Below, piece after piece: positions 35,018 to 44,058 of a DNA stretch of 64,000 nt. The position numbers and the translations under genes were made by a program. The DNA is from Paracoccaceae bacterium (GTDB taxonomy: Bacteria > Pseudomonadota > Alphaproteobacteria > Rhodobacterales > Rhodobacteraceae). Where the stretch lies: assembly GCA_902602765.1 (NCBI GenBank), contig CACKSH010000002.1:62001-126000 (forward strand). Reading direction: 5' to 3'. The notes under the pieces are model-generated. The model ran no database searches. It had not been told where the DNA came from and was given only the letters and a program-made list of their open reading frames with translations. Each line of letters begins with the position of its first letter. The first letter of the stretch is position 1.

Positions 35018-36531
35018 ACAGATTCTCCCGCCATCATTAAGCCTATAGCCTCTCGGCTACTTGAATTGACATCATGTAAGTTACCGTCTCTCATAACCAC
35101 TATTCGATCGGCTAACCCTAAGATCTCATCTAAATCTTCAGAAATTAGAATAACTCCACCACCCCTATCTCTGGCTTCAATTAGATGCCTCTGAACATCG
35201 GACGCCGCACCCATATCAAGTCCCCGAGTTGGTTGATTAGCCAGAATTATCTCTGGTTGTTGTTCAAAAACTCTAGCCAAAATGAGCTTCTGAATGTTCC
35301 CTCCAGATAATAAACGAGACGCTTGATCTATACCTGGCCCTCGCACATCATATTTTTCTGATAATGTTTGTGCATTATCATTAATTACGGAGGAACGCAG
35401 AAAACCAAAGTTTTGAATTAGAGGATCATCCAAGCGCTCAATAACCATATTTTCAGAAACACTTAATCCACCGACTATTCCCTGCCGATGCCTATCCTCT
35501 GGGATCCTTCCAAACCCCAATTTTATCATATTCAAAGGGTTTATATTTTGAATGGCCACGCCTTTTAAAAGTATTGAGCCTTTATCAGGCAGTACCAAAC
35601 CAGAGATAAGATCAGCGAGTACATTTTGACCATTTCCTGAAATCCCAGCAATTCCTAAAATTTCATGCGATTTCAAAGTTAAACTTATATTTTGAAGAGA
35701 ATCTCTTTTTGACCGGCCGGCTACAGAAATGTCATTTAACGATAAAATTGGTCCACCAGGGGTTATTCTTTTTGGAGATACTTTTTGGGTTTCACTTCCA
35801 ACCATTAATCGTGCAATTTTCTTTTCACTTGCATTTGAAGTTTCCATACTTCCAACATTTTTACCGTGGCGCAACACAACAAGCCTATCTGAAAAAGCTA
35901 AAACTTCACGCATTTTATGAGTTATGAAGATGACCGACAAACCATGGCTAGTCATTCGTCTTAAATTGGAAAATAGAGCATCTGCCTCTTGTGGTGTAAG
36001 AACTGCTGTTGGTTCATCAAGTACCAGGATGTGAGCGTCACGGTATAATGCTTTGAGGATTTCAACTCGCTGCCTTTCTCCAACGGAAAGCCTTCCCACA
36101 GGAATGTCAAGCGGTGCCTCTAGACCACTGTTAGACATTATATTGTTAATTTTTTTTTCAGCTTTTCTCTGATTGCGCCTCAATGAAAACAGCGACTCAG
36201 CGCCCAAAGTAATATTTTCAAAAGCTGTAATATTTTCAGCAAGAGTAAAATGCTGATGAACCATTCCAATTCCTGCAGCCAAAGCAGCACTAGGATTACC
36301 CAGCTCTAATGGGACCAAATCACCATTAATGCTCTTAATCTCAATATTTCCAGAATCAGGTAAATAATGACCAAACAACATGTTCATAAGCGTTGTTTTG
36401 CCTGCACCATTTTCGCCAAGAAGCGCCAGAACTTCTCCGTTTTGAAGGTGAATCGTTACATCATCATTCGCTAGAATTGAGCCAAAGCGTTTTGCAAGCC
36501 CGTTGAGCTTTAATACTGTCGATGCTTCCAT
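35014..36531 (-). CDS. ABC transporter ATP-binding protein, two nucleotide-binding domains
   Basis: A 505-residue ATPase with two ABC cassettes, as in sugar and BMP importers. The first has Walker A LGENGAGKTT at about 38-47, signature SVGERQR and Walker B ILVLDEP. The second has the degenerate ISGNGQNVLADLI in place of Walker A and LSGGNIQKL, typical of the non-canonical second domain of this class. It powers the two permeases that follow. The downstream gene start overlaps its stop by 4 bases. Confidence 0.9.
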   Translation of the reverse strand: MEASTVLKLNGLAKRFGSILANDDVTIHLQNGEVLALLGENGAGKTTLMNMLFGHYLPDSGNIEIKSINGDLVPLELGNPSAALAAGIGMVHQHFTLAENITAFENITLGAESLFSLRRNQRKAEKKINNIMSNSGLEAPLDIPVGRLSVGERQRVEILKALYRDAHILVLDEPTAVLTPQEADALFSNLRRMTSHGLSVIFITHKMREVLAFSDRLVVLRHGKNVGSMETSNASEKKIARLMVGSETQKVSPKRITPGGPILSLNDISVAGRSKRDSLQNISLTLKSHEILGIAGISGNGQNVLADLISGLVLPDKGSILLKGVAIQNINPLNMIKLGFGRIPEDRHRQGIVGGLSVSENMVIERLDDPLIQNFGFLRSSVINDNAQTLSEKYDVRGPGIDQASRLLSGGNIQKLILARVFEQQPEIILANQPTRGLDMGAASDVQRHLIEARDRGGGVILISEDLDEILGLADRIVVMRDGNLHDVNSSSREAIGLMMAGESV

Positions 36532-36539
36532 TTTTGATG

Positions 36540-36567
36540 AGCGCTGCCTACTTTTGCAGCCAGCGCT
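36540..36567 (-). terminator. Hairpin between binding-protein and ATPase genes
   Basis: AGCGCTG (36540-36546) pairs with CAGCGCT (36561-36567) around a 14-base loop that itself contains GCAGC. There is no U-run, so it is more likely an mRNA-processing or stabilising element than a full terminator. It sits in the gap after the binding-protein stop, the same place as the hairpin at 13.6 kb. Confidence 0.5.
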
Positions 36568-36575
36568 AGTACTTT

Positions 36576-37559
36576 CTAATTATCAGAAGTAGGACGGGCG
36601 TCGTTAACATTGACCCTGAACAGACCATCCAAAAGTTCTGCTTCTCTCGCCTTTACAGCGGCTGCCGTTTCTGCAGACATGAGACTTTCATCCATAATTA
36701 GTGATCCACCGCCATAAGCCATGAAGCTATACTGTCCATAGTCCGCAGCCTCGAATGATCCATCTGCCACGCGAGACACGGCCTTATCTATTGTGGCTTC
36801 CATATGCCAAATAGCAGATGCCATTATTGTCCCCGGATAATCACCTGAAGTATCAATAACATTTCCGATAGCTTTAACTCCACGCTCTACAGCTGCATCA
36901 GAAACACCAAATCTCTCAGCATACATAACGTCTGCCCCAGCATCCATCATAGCAAAAGCGCTTTCCTTCGCTTTTGGAGGATCGTACCAACTATCAATAA
37001 AGTTTACTAAGAATTTAACATCAGGATTTACTTCTCGGGCACCATCCATAAAAGCATGCATTAGACGATTTACTTCCGGTATAGCGTACCCGCCAACCAT
37101 ACCAATTAAATTGGATTTTGTTGCAGCGCCTGCAACCATACCAGACAAATATGAGGGTTCATGAATCCAGTTGTCGAAAACAGAAAAGTTCGGGGCAACA
37201 GGTGTGAAAGATGAGCCCATCAAGAAAGCAGTGTCAGGATAATCTTTGGCAACTTTTCTCGCAGCACGCTCTAGACCAAAAACTTCTCCAACAATTAATT
37301 GCATACCTTGTTCTGCATATTCCCGCATTACTCTCTCATAGTCAGTATTTGCTATGTTCTCTGAATAAACATACTCGATGTCACCGCGCGAGGCGGCTGT
37401 ATTTAGGGCTTTGTGTATTCTGCTTATCCATTGCTGCTCCACTGGAAGCGTATATATTGCGGCAACCTTGACCTTGTCAGCGTATGAAGCGCCAGCCACC
37501 AGTACACTTGAGCAAGCAAATGTGACAGCCAATAAAAATCTACGTGTAATTGAAATCAT
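36576..37559 (-). CDS. BMP-family nucleoside/base-binding periplasmic protein
   Basis: A 327-residue basic-membrane-protein family precursor with a Sec signal of about 27 residues (cut near SYA/DKVKV) and the type I periplasmic-binding fold. KVAAIYTLPVEQQWISRIHKALN, the QLIVGEVFGLERAARKVAKDYPDTAFLMGSS block and YLSGMVAGAATKSNLIGMVGGY are characteristic of the family. It captures nucleosides or bases and feeds the permease pair. ATG follows AAGGAGAG. It is the most upstream gene of the operon, with a likely promoter in the gap to 37730. Confidence 0.88.
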   Translation of the reverse strand: MISITRRFLLAVTFACSSVLVAGASYADKVKVAAIYTLPVEQQWISRIHKALNTAASRGDIEYVYSENIANTDYERVMREYAEQGMQLIVGEVFGLERAARKVAKDYPDTAFLMGSSFTPVAPNFSVFDNWIHEPSYLSGMVAGAATKSNLIGMVGGYAIPEVNRLMHAFMDGAREVNPDVKFLVNFIDSWYDPPKAKESAFAMMDAGADVMYAERFGVSDAAVERGVKAIGNVIDTSGDYPGTIMASAIWHMEATIDKAVSRVADGSFEAADYGQYSFMAYGGGSLIMDESLMSAETAAAVKAREAELLDGLFRVNVNDARPTSDN

Positions 37560-37586
37560 TTTTTCTCTCCTTGATTAATATAGGTG

Positions 37587-37638
37587 AGCACTTTTTTATC
37601 AATCAGTCAATTTATTGTTGCTGCCGATCAAAAGTGCT
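37587..37638. repeat. Inverted repeat AGCACTTTT ... AAAAGTGCT upstream of the BMP operon
   Basis: Nine-base arms at 37587-37595 and 37630-37638 are perfect inverted copies, with centres 43 bases (about four helical turns) apart. The site lies 28 bases before the binding-protein ATG at 37559 on one side and about 90 bases before the Rieske gene start at 37731 on the other. It could be a regulator operator controlling either or both genes. No riboswitch fold was recognised. Confidence 0.45.
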
Positions 37639-37730
37639 TTAATCCTTGCATATCTTCTGTGCAGTGTGCTTTCTATTTATAATTGATAACAATGATAAAG
37701 AGCTTATGCTTTTATAAAGAGGTGTTTTCA

Positions 37731-38927
37731 TTGGGAAAAGAACATACAGAGATACCTAATGATTGGGATAGGTCAGGCCTCCCAGCCTGGAGCTTCTTTA
37801 ATAACGAAATGTTTGAGGCTGAAAAGGACTTACTTTTTAGACGCCATTGGCAGCTTATCTGCCATAGTAACGACATACCAAACGCGGGAGATTTCATAAC
37901 TTGGAATTTAATTGGCGAGCGTGCACTAGTTATAAGAGGCAAAGATGGAAAAATCAGAGCATTCCATAATCTGTGTAAACATCGTGGTTCTAGAGTAATA
38001 GCCGATGACGCAGGCACGTGTAAGTCAACAATAACTTGTCCATTCCATGGCTGGACTTATAATCTTGACGGTACGCTACGAGGCGCTTCACGACCGTCAT
38101 CTCTTCCCAAACTGGACCCAGTAGAATATGGCCTACCCCCTTTGGAAATGGACATATGGAATGGCTTTGTTTTTGTGAGATTTCAGCCTGGCCCTCAACC
38201 TGCACTTTCAGATATTTTGAAAAAATTTGACAACGAAGTTTCACAGTATGAACTCTTTGATCTCGAACCTACTGGAGATGGCTTCTGGACAGAAGAAATT
38301 GATGCCAATTGGAAGTGTGTACGCGATGTTGATAATGAAGGTTACCATGTACCTATGGCTCATCCGGGTCTATATGATCTATTTGGTCAGAATTATTACG
38401 ATGAACCAATAGCAGGAGGACTATCCAGATCCGTTGGATCTTTTAACTCCGGGGATGGACGCCTTTGGAGCGTTAGAAACTATAAAAAATTATTGCACGC
38501 CAAAGATAGTCTGGACGACACTCATCAGAAATGTTGGTTATACATTGGCGTTTTCCCAAATCTTGTGTTTGGCTTGTACCCAGATTCAGTCATCTTCTAC
38601 CAAGAGTATCCAGTGGAAAATGGAAAAACCATACAACGCGGTGGTAATTACAAATATGCAGAAGAAAATCGGGAGATGAAAGTTTCAAGATATTTAAGCA
38701 TGAGAATTGATCGGTTAACTAGCAAAGAAGACGAACAGTTGATCAAATGGTCATGGGAAGCAGCATTCTCAAGCGCTTACGAAGGCGTTTTATTATCTGA
38801 TTTAGAATATGGAGTGAAAGCATACCACGATACTTTGAGAGAATATTTTCCAGTGCTTTCGGGCCCGGAACCAGAGCGCGGTAGATTACTTCAGGTAAAT
38901 GAAAGTTTGCTTGCTAAAAGAGAATAA
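37731..38927 (+). CDS. Rieske non-heme iron oxygenase, alpha subunit (first)
   Basis: A 398-residue ring-hydroxylating-type oxygenase. In the numbering used here the Rieske cluster ligands are Cys82-His84 (CKH) and Cys103-His106 (CPFH), and the catalytic iron site includes His206 and His211 in NEGYHVPMAHPGL. A TTG start at 37731 with AGAGGTG 6 bases upstream fits better than the ATG at 37692, which would add a poorly matching N-terminus. It stands 155 bases from the convergent GcvT-like gene. Relatives demethylate or hydroxylate betaines, carnitine and amines with a separate reductase, absent here. Confidence 0.85.
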   Translation: MGKEHTEIPNDWDRSGLPAWSFFNNEMFEAEKDLLFRRHWQLICHSNDIPNAGDFITWNLIGERALVIRGKDGKIRAFHNLCKHRGSRVIADDAGTCKSTITCPFHGWTYNLDGTLRGASRPSSLPKLDPVEYGLPPLEMDIWNGFVFVRFQPGPQPALSDILKKFDNEVSQYELFDLEPTGDGFWTEEIDANWKCVRDVDNEGYHVPMAHPGLYDLFGQNYYDEPIAGGLSRSVGSFNSGDGRLWSVRNYKKLLHAKDSLDDTHQKCWLYIGVFPNLVFGLYPDSVIFYQEYPVENGKTIQRGGNYKYAEENREMKVSRYLSMRIDRLTSKEDEQLIKWSWEAAFSSAYEGVLLSDLEYGVKAYHDTLREYFPVLSGPEPERGRLLQVNESLLAKRE

Positions 38928-39082
38928 AGATCAATTAAACAATCATTACTACCACTTTATGAGCTAAAGGACGTAATCGTAAAATCTAACAAATCTTATT
39001 AGCTTTAGATAGTAAATGTAAAACTGCAGATTTTTAACAACGATAAAGAACCTAAACTGCAAACCCATTCATATCTTAAAGT

Positions 39083-40300
39083 TCAACAGTTGGATGGAGG
39101 GCAAGCAGATCTCCGTGCCAAATTGATAAATGGTGGTTTTACTATAGAAACTTTTTTCATAAGTTTATGATATTGTAACTCTTTCAAAGAATATATTTCG
39201 ACCCATAAATTTTCCATTTTGGACTTTGATGAACCTAATTTCAACTGAGCGAGAGCTATAGATTTTTTAGCCATTGGCGACCAAATAGCTGAAGTCACAG
39301 TACCAACCTCATCTTTTTTGTTATAATAAATTACTGATCCCTCGGCTGGCTCTTTTCCATCTATTTCTAAAGCATAAATTTTGAAAGCCTCACTGTCTTC
39401 CAACTTACTATTTAGAATAGCCTTCTTTCCATTGAAAAACCCTTTGTTCAAGTCTACTAACCATCCGAGACCAAGATCGTCAGGGCGTCTACATCTATTT
39501 GGCCTTATTGCATGATCAGATGAAATGAAATCAATATTAGCCACTATAAAACCTGCTTCTATTCTAGCCATATTTAGAGCGTTGTATCCAATCGCTGTAA
39601 TTCCATGATTGGTGCCTGCGTTCCAAACTCTCTCAATAAATTTATTTGCGACATTATTTTTCATAAAAATTTCGTAACCCAAGTCGCCAGTAAAACCAGT
39701 TCTCGATATCATAATTGGGATATTTGATATTTTTGTTTGAAAAAGATGAAACGGTTTCAAATTATCAATTCCGTTAACCCCTAAAAGGCGAAGAAGTGAG
39801 GCAGAAGTAGGCCCCTGAAGGGATATTCCACAAACATGCTTACTTTCATCGATAATTTCAACATCAAAGCCATGTGATGTATCAATCAGCCAGGGAAGAT
39901 GCTTTTCCTGGGAACACAAGCGAAAATCATTATCCGAAATCCTAAAAAGTGTTCCGTCATCAATTACAAATCCCTCCTGATCACACCACAGTGTGTACTT
40001 AACTGTGGCTACATTCTGTTTAGCAACATTTCGTACAGTGAGCTTGTTTAAAAATTCCTCAGCCTGTGACCCTACAATTCTATATTTGTTTAAAGGAGTA
40101 ATATCAAAGACGCTACAAGTTGAACGGATAGAAAAATATTCTAACTCTTCATCTGATAAAATTGTTGGTGATTTATATCCGTTCCAATCATACCAATGAC
40201 CCTCTGTTTCCTGAGCAGCAAAAAAATCATAAAAAGGAGACCTAAAAAGTGGTTTGCTAAATGTTGTGTCCCTATCTTTTTTCTCTTTTAACTGGGTCAT
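39083..40300 (-). CDS. GcvT/aminomethyltransferase-family protein
   Basis: A 405-residue folate-dependent transferase related to GcvT, DmdA and the C-terminal part of sarcosine and dimethylglycine dehydrogenases. The N-terminal TPLNKYRIVGSQAEEFLNKLTVRNV, the central ISRTGFTGDLGYEIF motif and YNALNMARIEAGFI (with the conserved RxEAG) are visible. It would move a one-carbon or methyl group to tetrahydrofolate. It overlaps the oxidoreductase gene at 40297 by four bases. Members of this family are typically fed by N-demethylating oxidases or Rieske oxygenases. Confidence 0.85.
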   Translation of the reverse strand: MTQLKEKKDRDTTFSKPLFRSPFYDFFAAQETEGHWYDWNGYKSPTILSDEELEYFSIRSTCSVFDITPLNKYRIVGSQAEEFLNKLTVRNVAKQNVATVKYTLWCDQEGFVIDDGTLFRISDNDFRLCSQEKHLPWLIDTSHGFDVEIIDESKHVCGISLQGPTSASLLRLLGVNGIDNLKPFHLFQTKISNIPIMISRTGFTGDLGYEIFMKNNVANKFIERVWNAGTNHGITAIGYNALNMARIEAGFIVANIDFISSDHAIRPNRCRRPDDLGLGWLVDLNKGFFNGKKAILNSKLEDSEAFKIYALEIDGKEPAEGSVIYYNKKDEVGTVTSAIWSPMAKKSIALAQLKLGSSKSKMENLWVEIYSLKELQYHKLMKKVSIVKPPFINLARRSACPPSNC

Positions 40301-41859
40301 TTAGTACTCTCTCTCAAAATCCTTTTAGCTGCGTTTAAACCTGACAAGCCAAAAAGATTACCACCTGGATGGGTGCCCGCTCCACAAATGAAAAGGCCAT
40401 CGATTGGGGTGGAATAATCTGATACACCAAATGTCGGCCTCAATGAATAGAGACTATCTATTTGCAATTCACTATGGTGCCAATGACCACCGGCAACGCA
40501 ATATTTTTTTTCAGTTTCATGTGGAAGCAGAAGACTTGTAAATAAAATACCCTTTTTAAATTCAGGAGCCCATTTTTGAATTGTTGAAATTACCTTATTC
40601 ATCAAAACTTCCTTTGAATTTTTCCAGTCACCTTTCAGGGAGTATGGCGTATTCTGAATACAAATGGAGGCCATGACTGCTCCATTGAGGGATGACTCAG
40701 AGGAAATCTTACTGAAATACATTTCAAAATTAGGATCAGAAGGCAGTTCATTATATTTAAGAGAGTTAAAGTTACTTTCTACTGAATCTAGAGAAGGAGC
40801 ATAAACATATCGGTAGTTTGCGTCTAAGTTTTGGGAATTATGTAACTTTGGAATTTCCTCCAAAATAATATTGAGTTTACTGGTATTTCCTGAATACCTA
40901 AGAGCTCGGATCCGTCTGGTTAGATCAGTCTCCAGATTTTGGGCACCGACCAAATCAAGAAAGGTGTTCACTGGACTGATAGAAGAGACAATGGTTTTTG
41001 CAGAGTATTCCGCCCCATTTTCGAGCTTTACACCAGTCGCTACGGAATCCGATATAATAAGTGAACTGACTTTACCTTTAAAGACGAAATCTACTCCATT
41101 TTCCTCAGCTGACTTAAACAAAGCATTAATGAAACTGGTGACGCCACCGTTAATAGACAATGATTTCTCTTGATAGGAAGCTTTAATTTGTGAAAGCTTA
41201 TACAATAAACCTAGATATGAGGTTGGTGATCTAGGTCCCAGTTTTATACCTAATGTAGAGTCAAAAGAAATAAGTCCTTTCAGAGAAGATGTTTCAAGTT
41301 CTTCTTCTACTAGATCAGCAATGCACATAGTAATCATTCGTAAAAGTTCTTGAAATTGTTCTTTACCTTGCAGCCTCAATTTTGCGGCTGTCAAAAATAA
41401 ATTGGCTTTACTCCTAACTGTTTTGTGATTGCTTCCTACAGGAATTTGCGAAGCCAAACTTTGGAAGAGGTGGCTCTGGTTAAAAAATTTCTCTCTTAAT
41501 TCTTTCCATCGTTTAAATTCTTCCTTTCTTATACCCTCAATACTTTTTCCAAAGTTGCTGCCAAATATAACGCTTTCATTTTCAATGTTCAGGCCTACGG
41601 TCTTTATACCATCTTCATTAAACAAAAGGTCATATTTGTTGAGCCCCAAATCTTGCACTACATCTTTTGAAATACCACCTGCATTACTAGCCAACTCCGG
41701 AGCTTGGAAACCTTCAAATAAAACTTCACTCCTCGCCATTCCACCGTAGGTATCGCCCGCTTCAAGTAAAAGAACCCGCCTTCCAGAAGCAGCCAACTTT
41801 GAAGCTACGATGAGACCATTGTGCCCAGCTCCAATTACAATTACGTCATAAGACTTCAT
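40297..41859 (-). CDS. Phytoene-desaturase-like NAD(P)/FAD oxidoreductase (second)
   Basis: A 520-residue FAD protein of the CrtI-like amine oxidase fold. The start ATG at 41859 (AGGGA upstream) is preferred; an upstream open frame reaching 41949 lies inside the previous gene. The FAD motif is YDVIVIGAGHNGLIVASKLA and the C-terminus has GLFICGAGTHPGGNLFGLSGLNAAKRIL. It is about the same length and architecture as the upstream neighbour, so the two are tandem paralogues. It overlaps that gene by 14 bases and the GcvT gene by 4, so it is in a single transcript. Not carotenoid biosynthesis from context. Confidence 0.85.
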   Translation of the reverse strand: MKSYDVIVIGAGHNGLIVASKLAASGRRVLLLEAGDTYGGMARSEVLFEGFQAPELASNAGGISKDVVQDLGLNKYDLLFNEDGIKTVGLNIENESVIFGSNFGKSIEGIRKEEFKRWKELREKFFNQSHLFQSLASQIPVGSNHKTVRSKANLFLTAAKLRLQGKEQFQELLRMITMCIADLVEEELETSSLKGLISFDSTLGIKLGPRSPTSYLGLLYKLSQIKASYQEKSLSINGGVTSFINALFKSAEENGVDFVFKGKVSSLIISDSVATGVKLENGAEYSAKTIVSSISPVNTFLDLVGAQNLETDLTRRIRALRYSGNTSKLNIILEEIPKLHNSQNLDANYRYVYAPSLDSVESNFNSLKYNELPSDPNFEMYFSKISSESSLNGAVMASICIQNTPYSLKGDWKNSKEVLMNKVISTIQKWAPEFKKGILFTSLLLPHETEKKYCVAGGHWHHSELQIDSLYSLRPTFGVSDYSTPIDGLFICGAGTHPGGNLFGLSGLNAAKRILRESTK

Positions 41860-43477
41860 AAGCATCCCTAATATCGGAGTCAGGCAAATTAAGATCCTTA
41901 AGTATTTCAACGGCGGCATTCCGACCAGGAGCGCCCATGACACCACCACCTGGGTGGGTAGAGGATCCGCACATGTAGAGCCCTTTAATGGGGCTTCTAT
42001 ATTGGGCGTAACCTGGTATTGGCCTGTTAAACAAAAGCTGGTCGAAAGTTAGCTCACCCTGAAAGATGTTACCCTCAGTCAAACCAACCTCCTCTTCAAG
42101 CTCTTTGGGAGTTCTCACTTCCATATGCAAAATCTTATCTTTGAACCCTGGTGAATAATCTGCAATTTGTTGGATCACAGTCTCCCCAAATGCGTCCTTA
42201 TTCTCTTTAGTCCAATTTTGGCCACCTACTTTAGGGGGACAATATTGAACAAAGCAACTCATGAAATGCTTACCGGGAGGAGCCATGGTAGGATCAGTTA
42301 AAGTAGGTATCATCATATCCAAAAATGGATCTCGGGACCAAGTTCCCATTTTCCAGTCATCGTAAGCTCTCTCCATTCTCTCAATACTGTCTGTGAAATG
42401 AATATCACCTTTTAAACATGGATTGTTTTCTGAGATAACTGGAAAATTTGGCATACTATCAAGAGCAATATTAACCTTTCCCGATGAACCACGTATCTTA
42501 AAATTATTCACTTTTTTTATAAAGTTTGGTGGAAGATGTTCTGGATCAGTCAATTTTAAAAATGTACGCTTAACGTCAGCATTTGAAACAACATTTTTCG
42601 CCAAATACTCGTCCCCATTTTTTAATATCACACCTTTAACTCGAGCACCTCTAATATCAACTTTCTCTACCTCAGAATTATTTAACAACGTACCACCCAT
42701 TGCCCTAAAAGATGAGGTCAGAGCTTTAGAAATAGCTCCCATCCCTCCACGGGCATAGCCCCATGCCCCGATAGAACCATCAACTTCGCCCATGTAGTGA
42801 TGCAATAGCACGTAGGCGGTACCCGGTGACATCGGGCCCAAAGCTGTTCCGATGATACCAGACACTGCCAGAGAAGCCTTTATCACGTCATTTTCAAAAT
42901 ATTCATCTAAAAAGTCTGAAATTGACATAGTCCAGAAACGAACAGTATCAGCCAATTCACTTGCAGTTAAGTCATTTACTTTACGCAAAATATAAAGCAT
43001 TTCTGAGAGATCTCTAAATTTAAAGCTTGCTGGATCTGGTGCTGTTCTCATGAGAAGTGGTTGAATAAATCTGCACTGCTTTAGAATATCCCTAGAATAC
43101 CTTGAATAAGATTCACTATCTTTTACACTGAACCGCTCTAACTCTCGCTTTTTTGCATGGTAATTTCTGAAGGATGCAAGATAATCGCCATCTTTTGTAA
43201 ATACCGTACCGCCCTCTATCGCAACAATCTGCAGACCATGCTTTGGTAGCTCCAAATCTCTCATGATTTCAGGTCTGAAAAGACTGCAAACATATGAACA
43301 GTTTGAATACAAAATTCCAGGATGAAGTTCGCGGCTAACCGCAGCACCGCCTATCCAGTCATTTTTTTCGAGAACAAGAACGTTTAAACCTGCTTTTTGA
43401 AGATAACAGGCATTAACCAAACCATTATGACCAGAACCGATCACTATTACATCAAAGTTTTTTCCCACAGACTGCAC
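41846..43477 (-). CDS. Phytoene-desaturase-like NAD(P)/FAD oxidoreductase (first)
   Basis: A 543-residue FAD protein with the N-terminal motif FDVIVIGSGHNGLVNACYLQKAG, NWIGGAAVSRELHPGI, a central NVVSNADVKRTFL and a C-terminal GLYMCGSSTHPGGGVMGAPGRNAAVEIL. The start is GTG at 43477. Length, FAD motif and the C-terminal STHPGGG/THPGGN motif are shared with the following gene, so they arose by duplication or act together. These enzymes oxidise unsaturated or amine substrates. Because the next genes are a GcvT-like transferase and, further on, Rieske genes, a role in amine or betaine oxidation is more likely than in carotenoids. Confidence 0.85.
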   Translation of the reverse strand: MQSVGKNFDVIVIGSGHNGLVNACYLQKAGLNVLVLEKNDWIGGAAVSRELHPGILYSNCSYVCSLFRPEIMRDLELPKHGLQIVAIEGGTVFTKDGDYLASFRNYHAKKRELERFSVKDSESYSRYSRDILKQCRFIQPLLMRTAPDPASFKFRDLSEMLYILRKVNDLTASELADTVRFWTMSISDFLDEYFENDVIKASLAVSGIIGTALGPMSPGTAYVLLHHYMGEVDGSIGAWGYARGGMGAISKALTSSFRAMGGTLLNNSEVEKVDIRGARVKGVILKNGDEYLAKNVVSNADVKRTFLKLTDPEHLPPNFIKKVNNFKIRGSSGKVNIALDSMPNFPVISENNPCLKGDIHFTDSIERMERAYDDWKMGTWSRDPFLDMMIPTLTDPTMAPPGKHFMSCFVQYCPPKVGGQNWTKENKDAFGETVIQQIADYSPGFKDKILHMEVRTPKELEEEVGLTEGNIFQGELTFDQLLFNRPIPGYAQYRSPIKGLYMCGSSTHPGGGVMGAPGRNAAVEILKDLNLPDSDIRDAYEVL

Positions 43478-43998
43478 TACCTACCTTAAAGACTTATTTA
43501 TTATCACATCTTAACATTACAAAATAATGAGTCAAAAAATTGCTTGTTATTTTATTGTAAAAATTGAGATTTTTACTTTCAGACAAACTTAAGTTCCCAT
43601 TCTTATATCTTACTATAAAAAGCACAAAAATTCTTGGCGCAAATTGATGGTTATTTTTCATGAAAAAGATACACTGGATCATAAGATATAAAAATATTCT
43701 AATTGTCTATCGTTAATGAAGAGTGCAAAGTTAAACGAAACTTATAAGGCCGAAAAATAACTTATGAAATTAAGGATAGAAGATTTTAGCAGAATTTAGC
43801 GGAAGTTTATACTTTACTTGGAAAAACAAAAAAGCAGTTTGATAGCGCCAACCTTTTATGCTTTGGAAAAAATTCCTCCACCTAATTATATCTATTTTTC
43901 TTGACGAACCAAAGCCATTAAGCATTATGACTTTTTAATGACAAATAACACGAGCACTAATCTAGTAGGCTAATTAAGAATGAAAACGGGGATAAAAA
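43478..43998. other. Intergenic region of about 520 bases before the polyamine-type ABC genes
   Basis: No convincing gene. The only open frame of size is a 62-codon minus-strand frame at 43494-43682 with low complexity and no match to any family. The region is very AT-rich. It contains a good promoter candidate for the downstream ABC genes at 43901-43928 and an ATG at 43980 that is discussed with the first permease. It separates two oppositely oriented groups and is the natural site for control of both. Confidence 0.6.
43901..43928 (+). promoter_or_regulatory. Sigma-70-like promoter candidate for the polyamine-type ABC operon
   Basis: TTGACG (43901-43906), a 16-base spacer, and CATTAT (43923-43928), reading toward the permease gene about 130 bases downstream. 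The -35 matches five of six consensus bases and the -10 four of six. Seen only by eye. Confidence 0.4.
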
Positions 43999-44058
43999 AT
44001 TTTTAGCTTAAAACTTAAAGACGAAACAAAAAAAGGCTGGAAACTTCTATCTACTCCA

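Noticed and set aside
37560..37730. Purine riboswitch upstream of the BMP operon
   Set aside because: The long-spaced palindrome does not form the three-way junction or conserved loop-loop core of a purine aptamer.
40297..43477. Carotenoid biosynthesis operon
   Set aside because: The two CrtI-like proteins are not accompanied by crtB, crtE or other pathway genes; neighbours are a GcvT protein and transporters.
43494..43682. 62-codon open frame in the long intergenic region
   Set aside because: Low-complexity lysine/asparagine-rich translation, no ribosome site, no domain.
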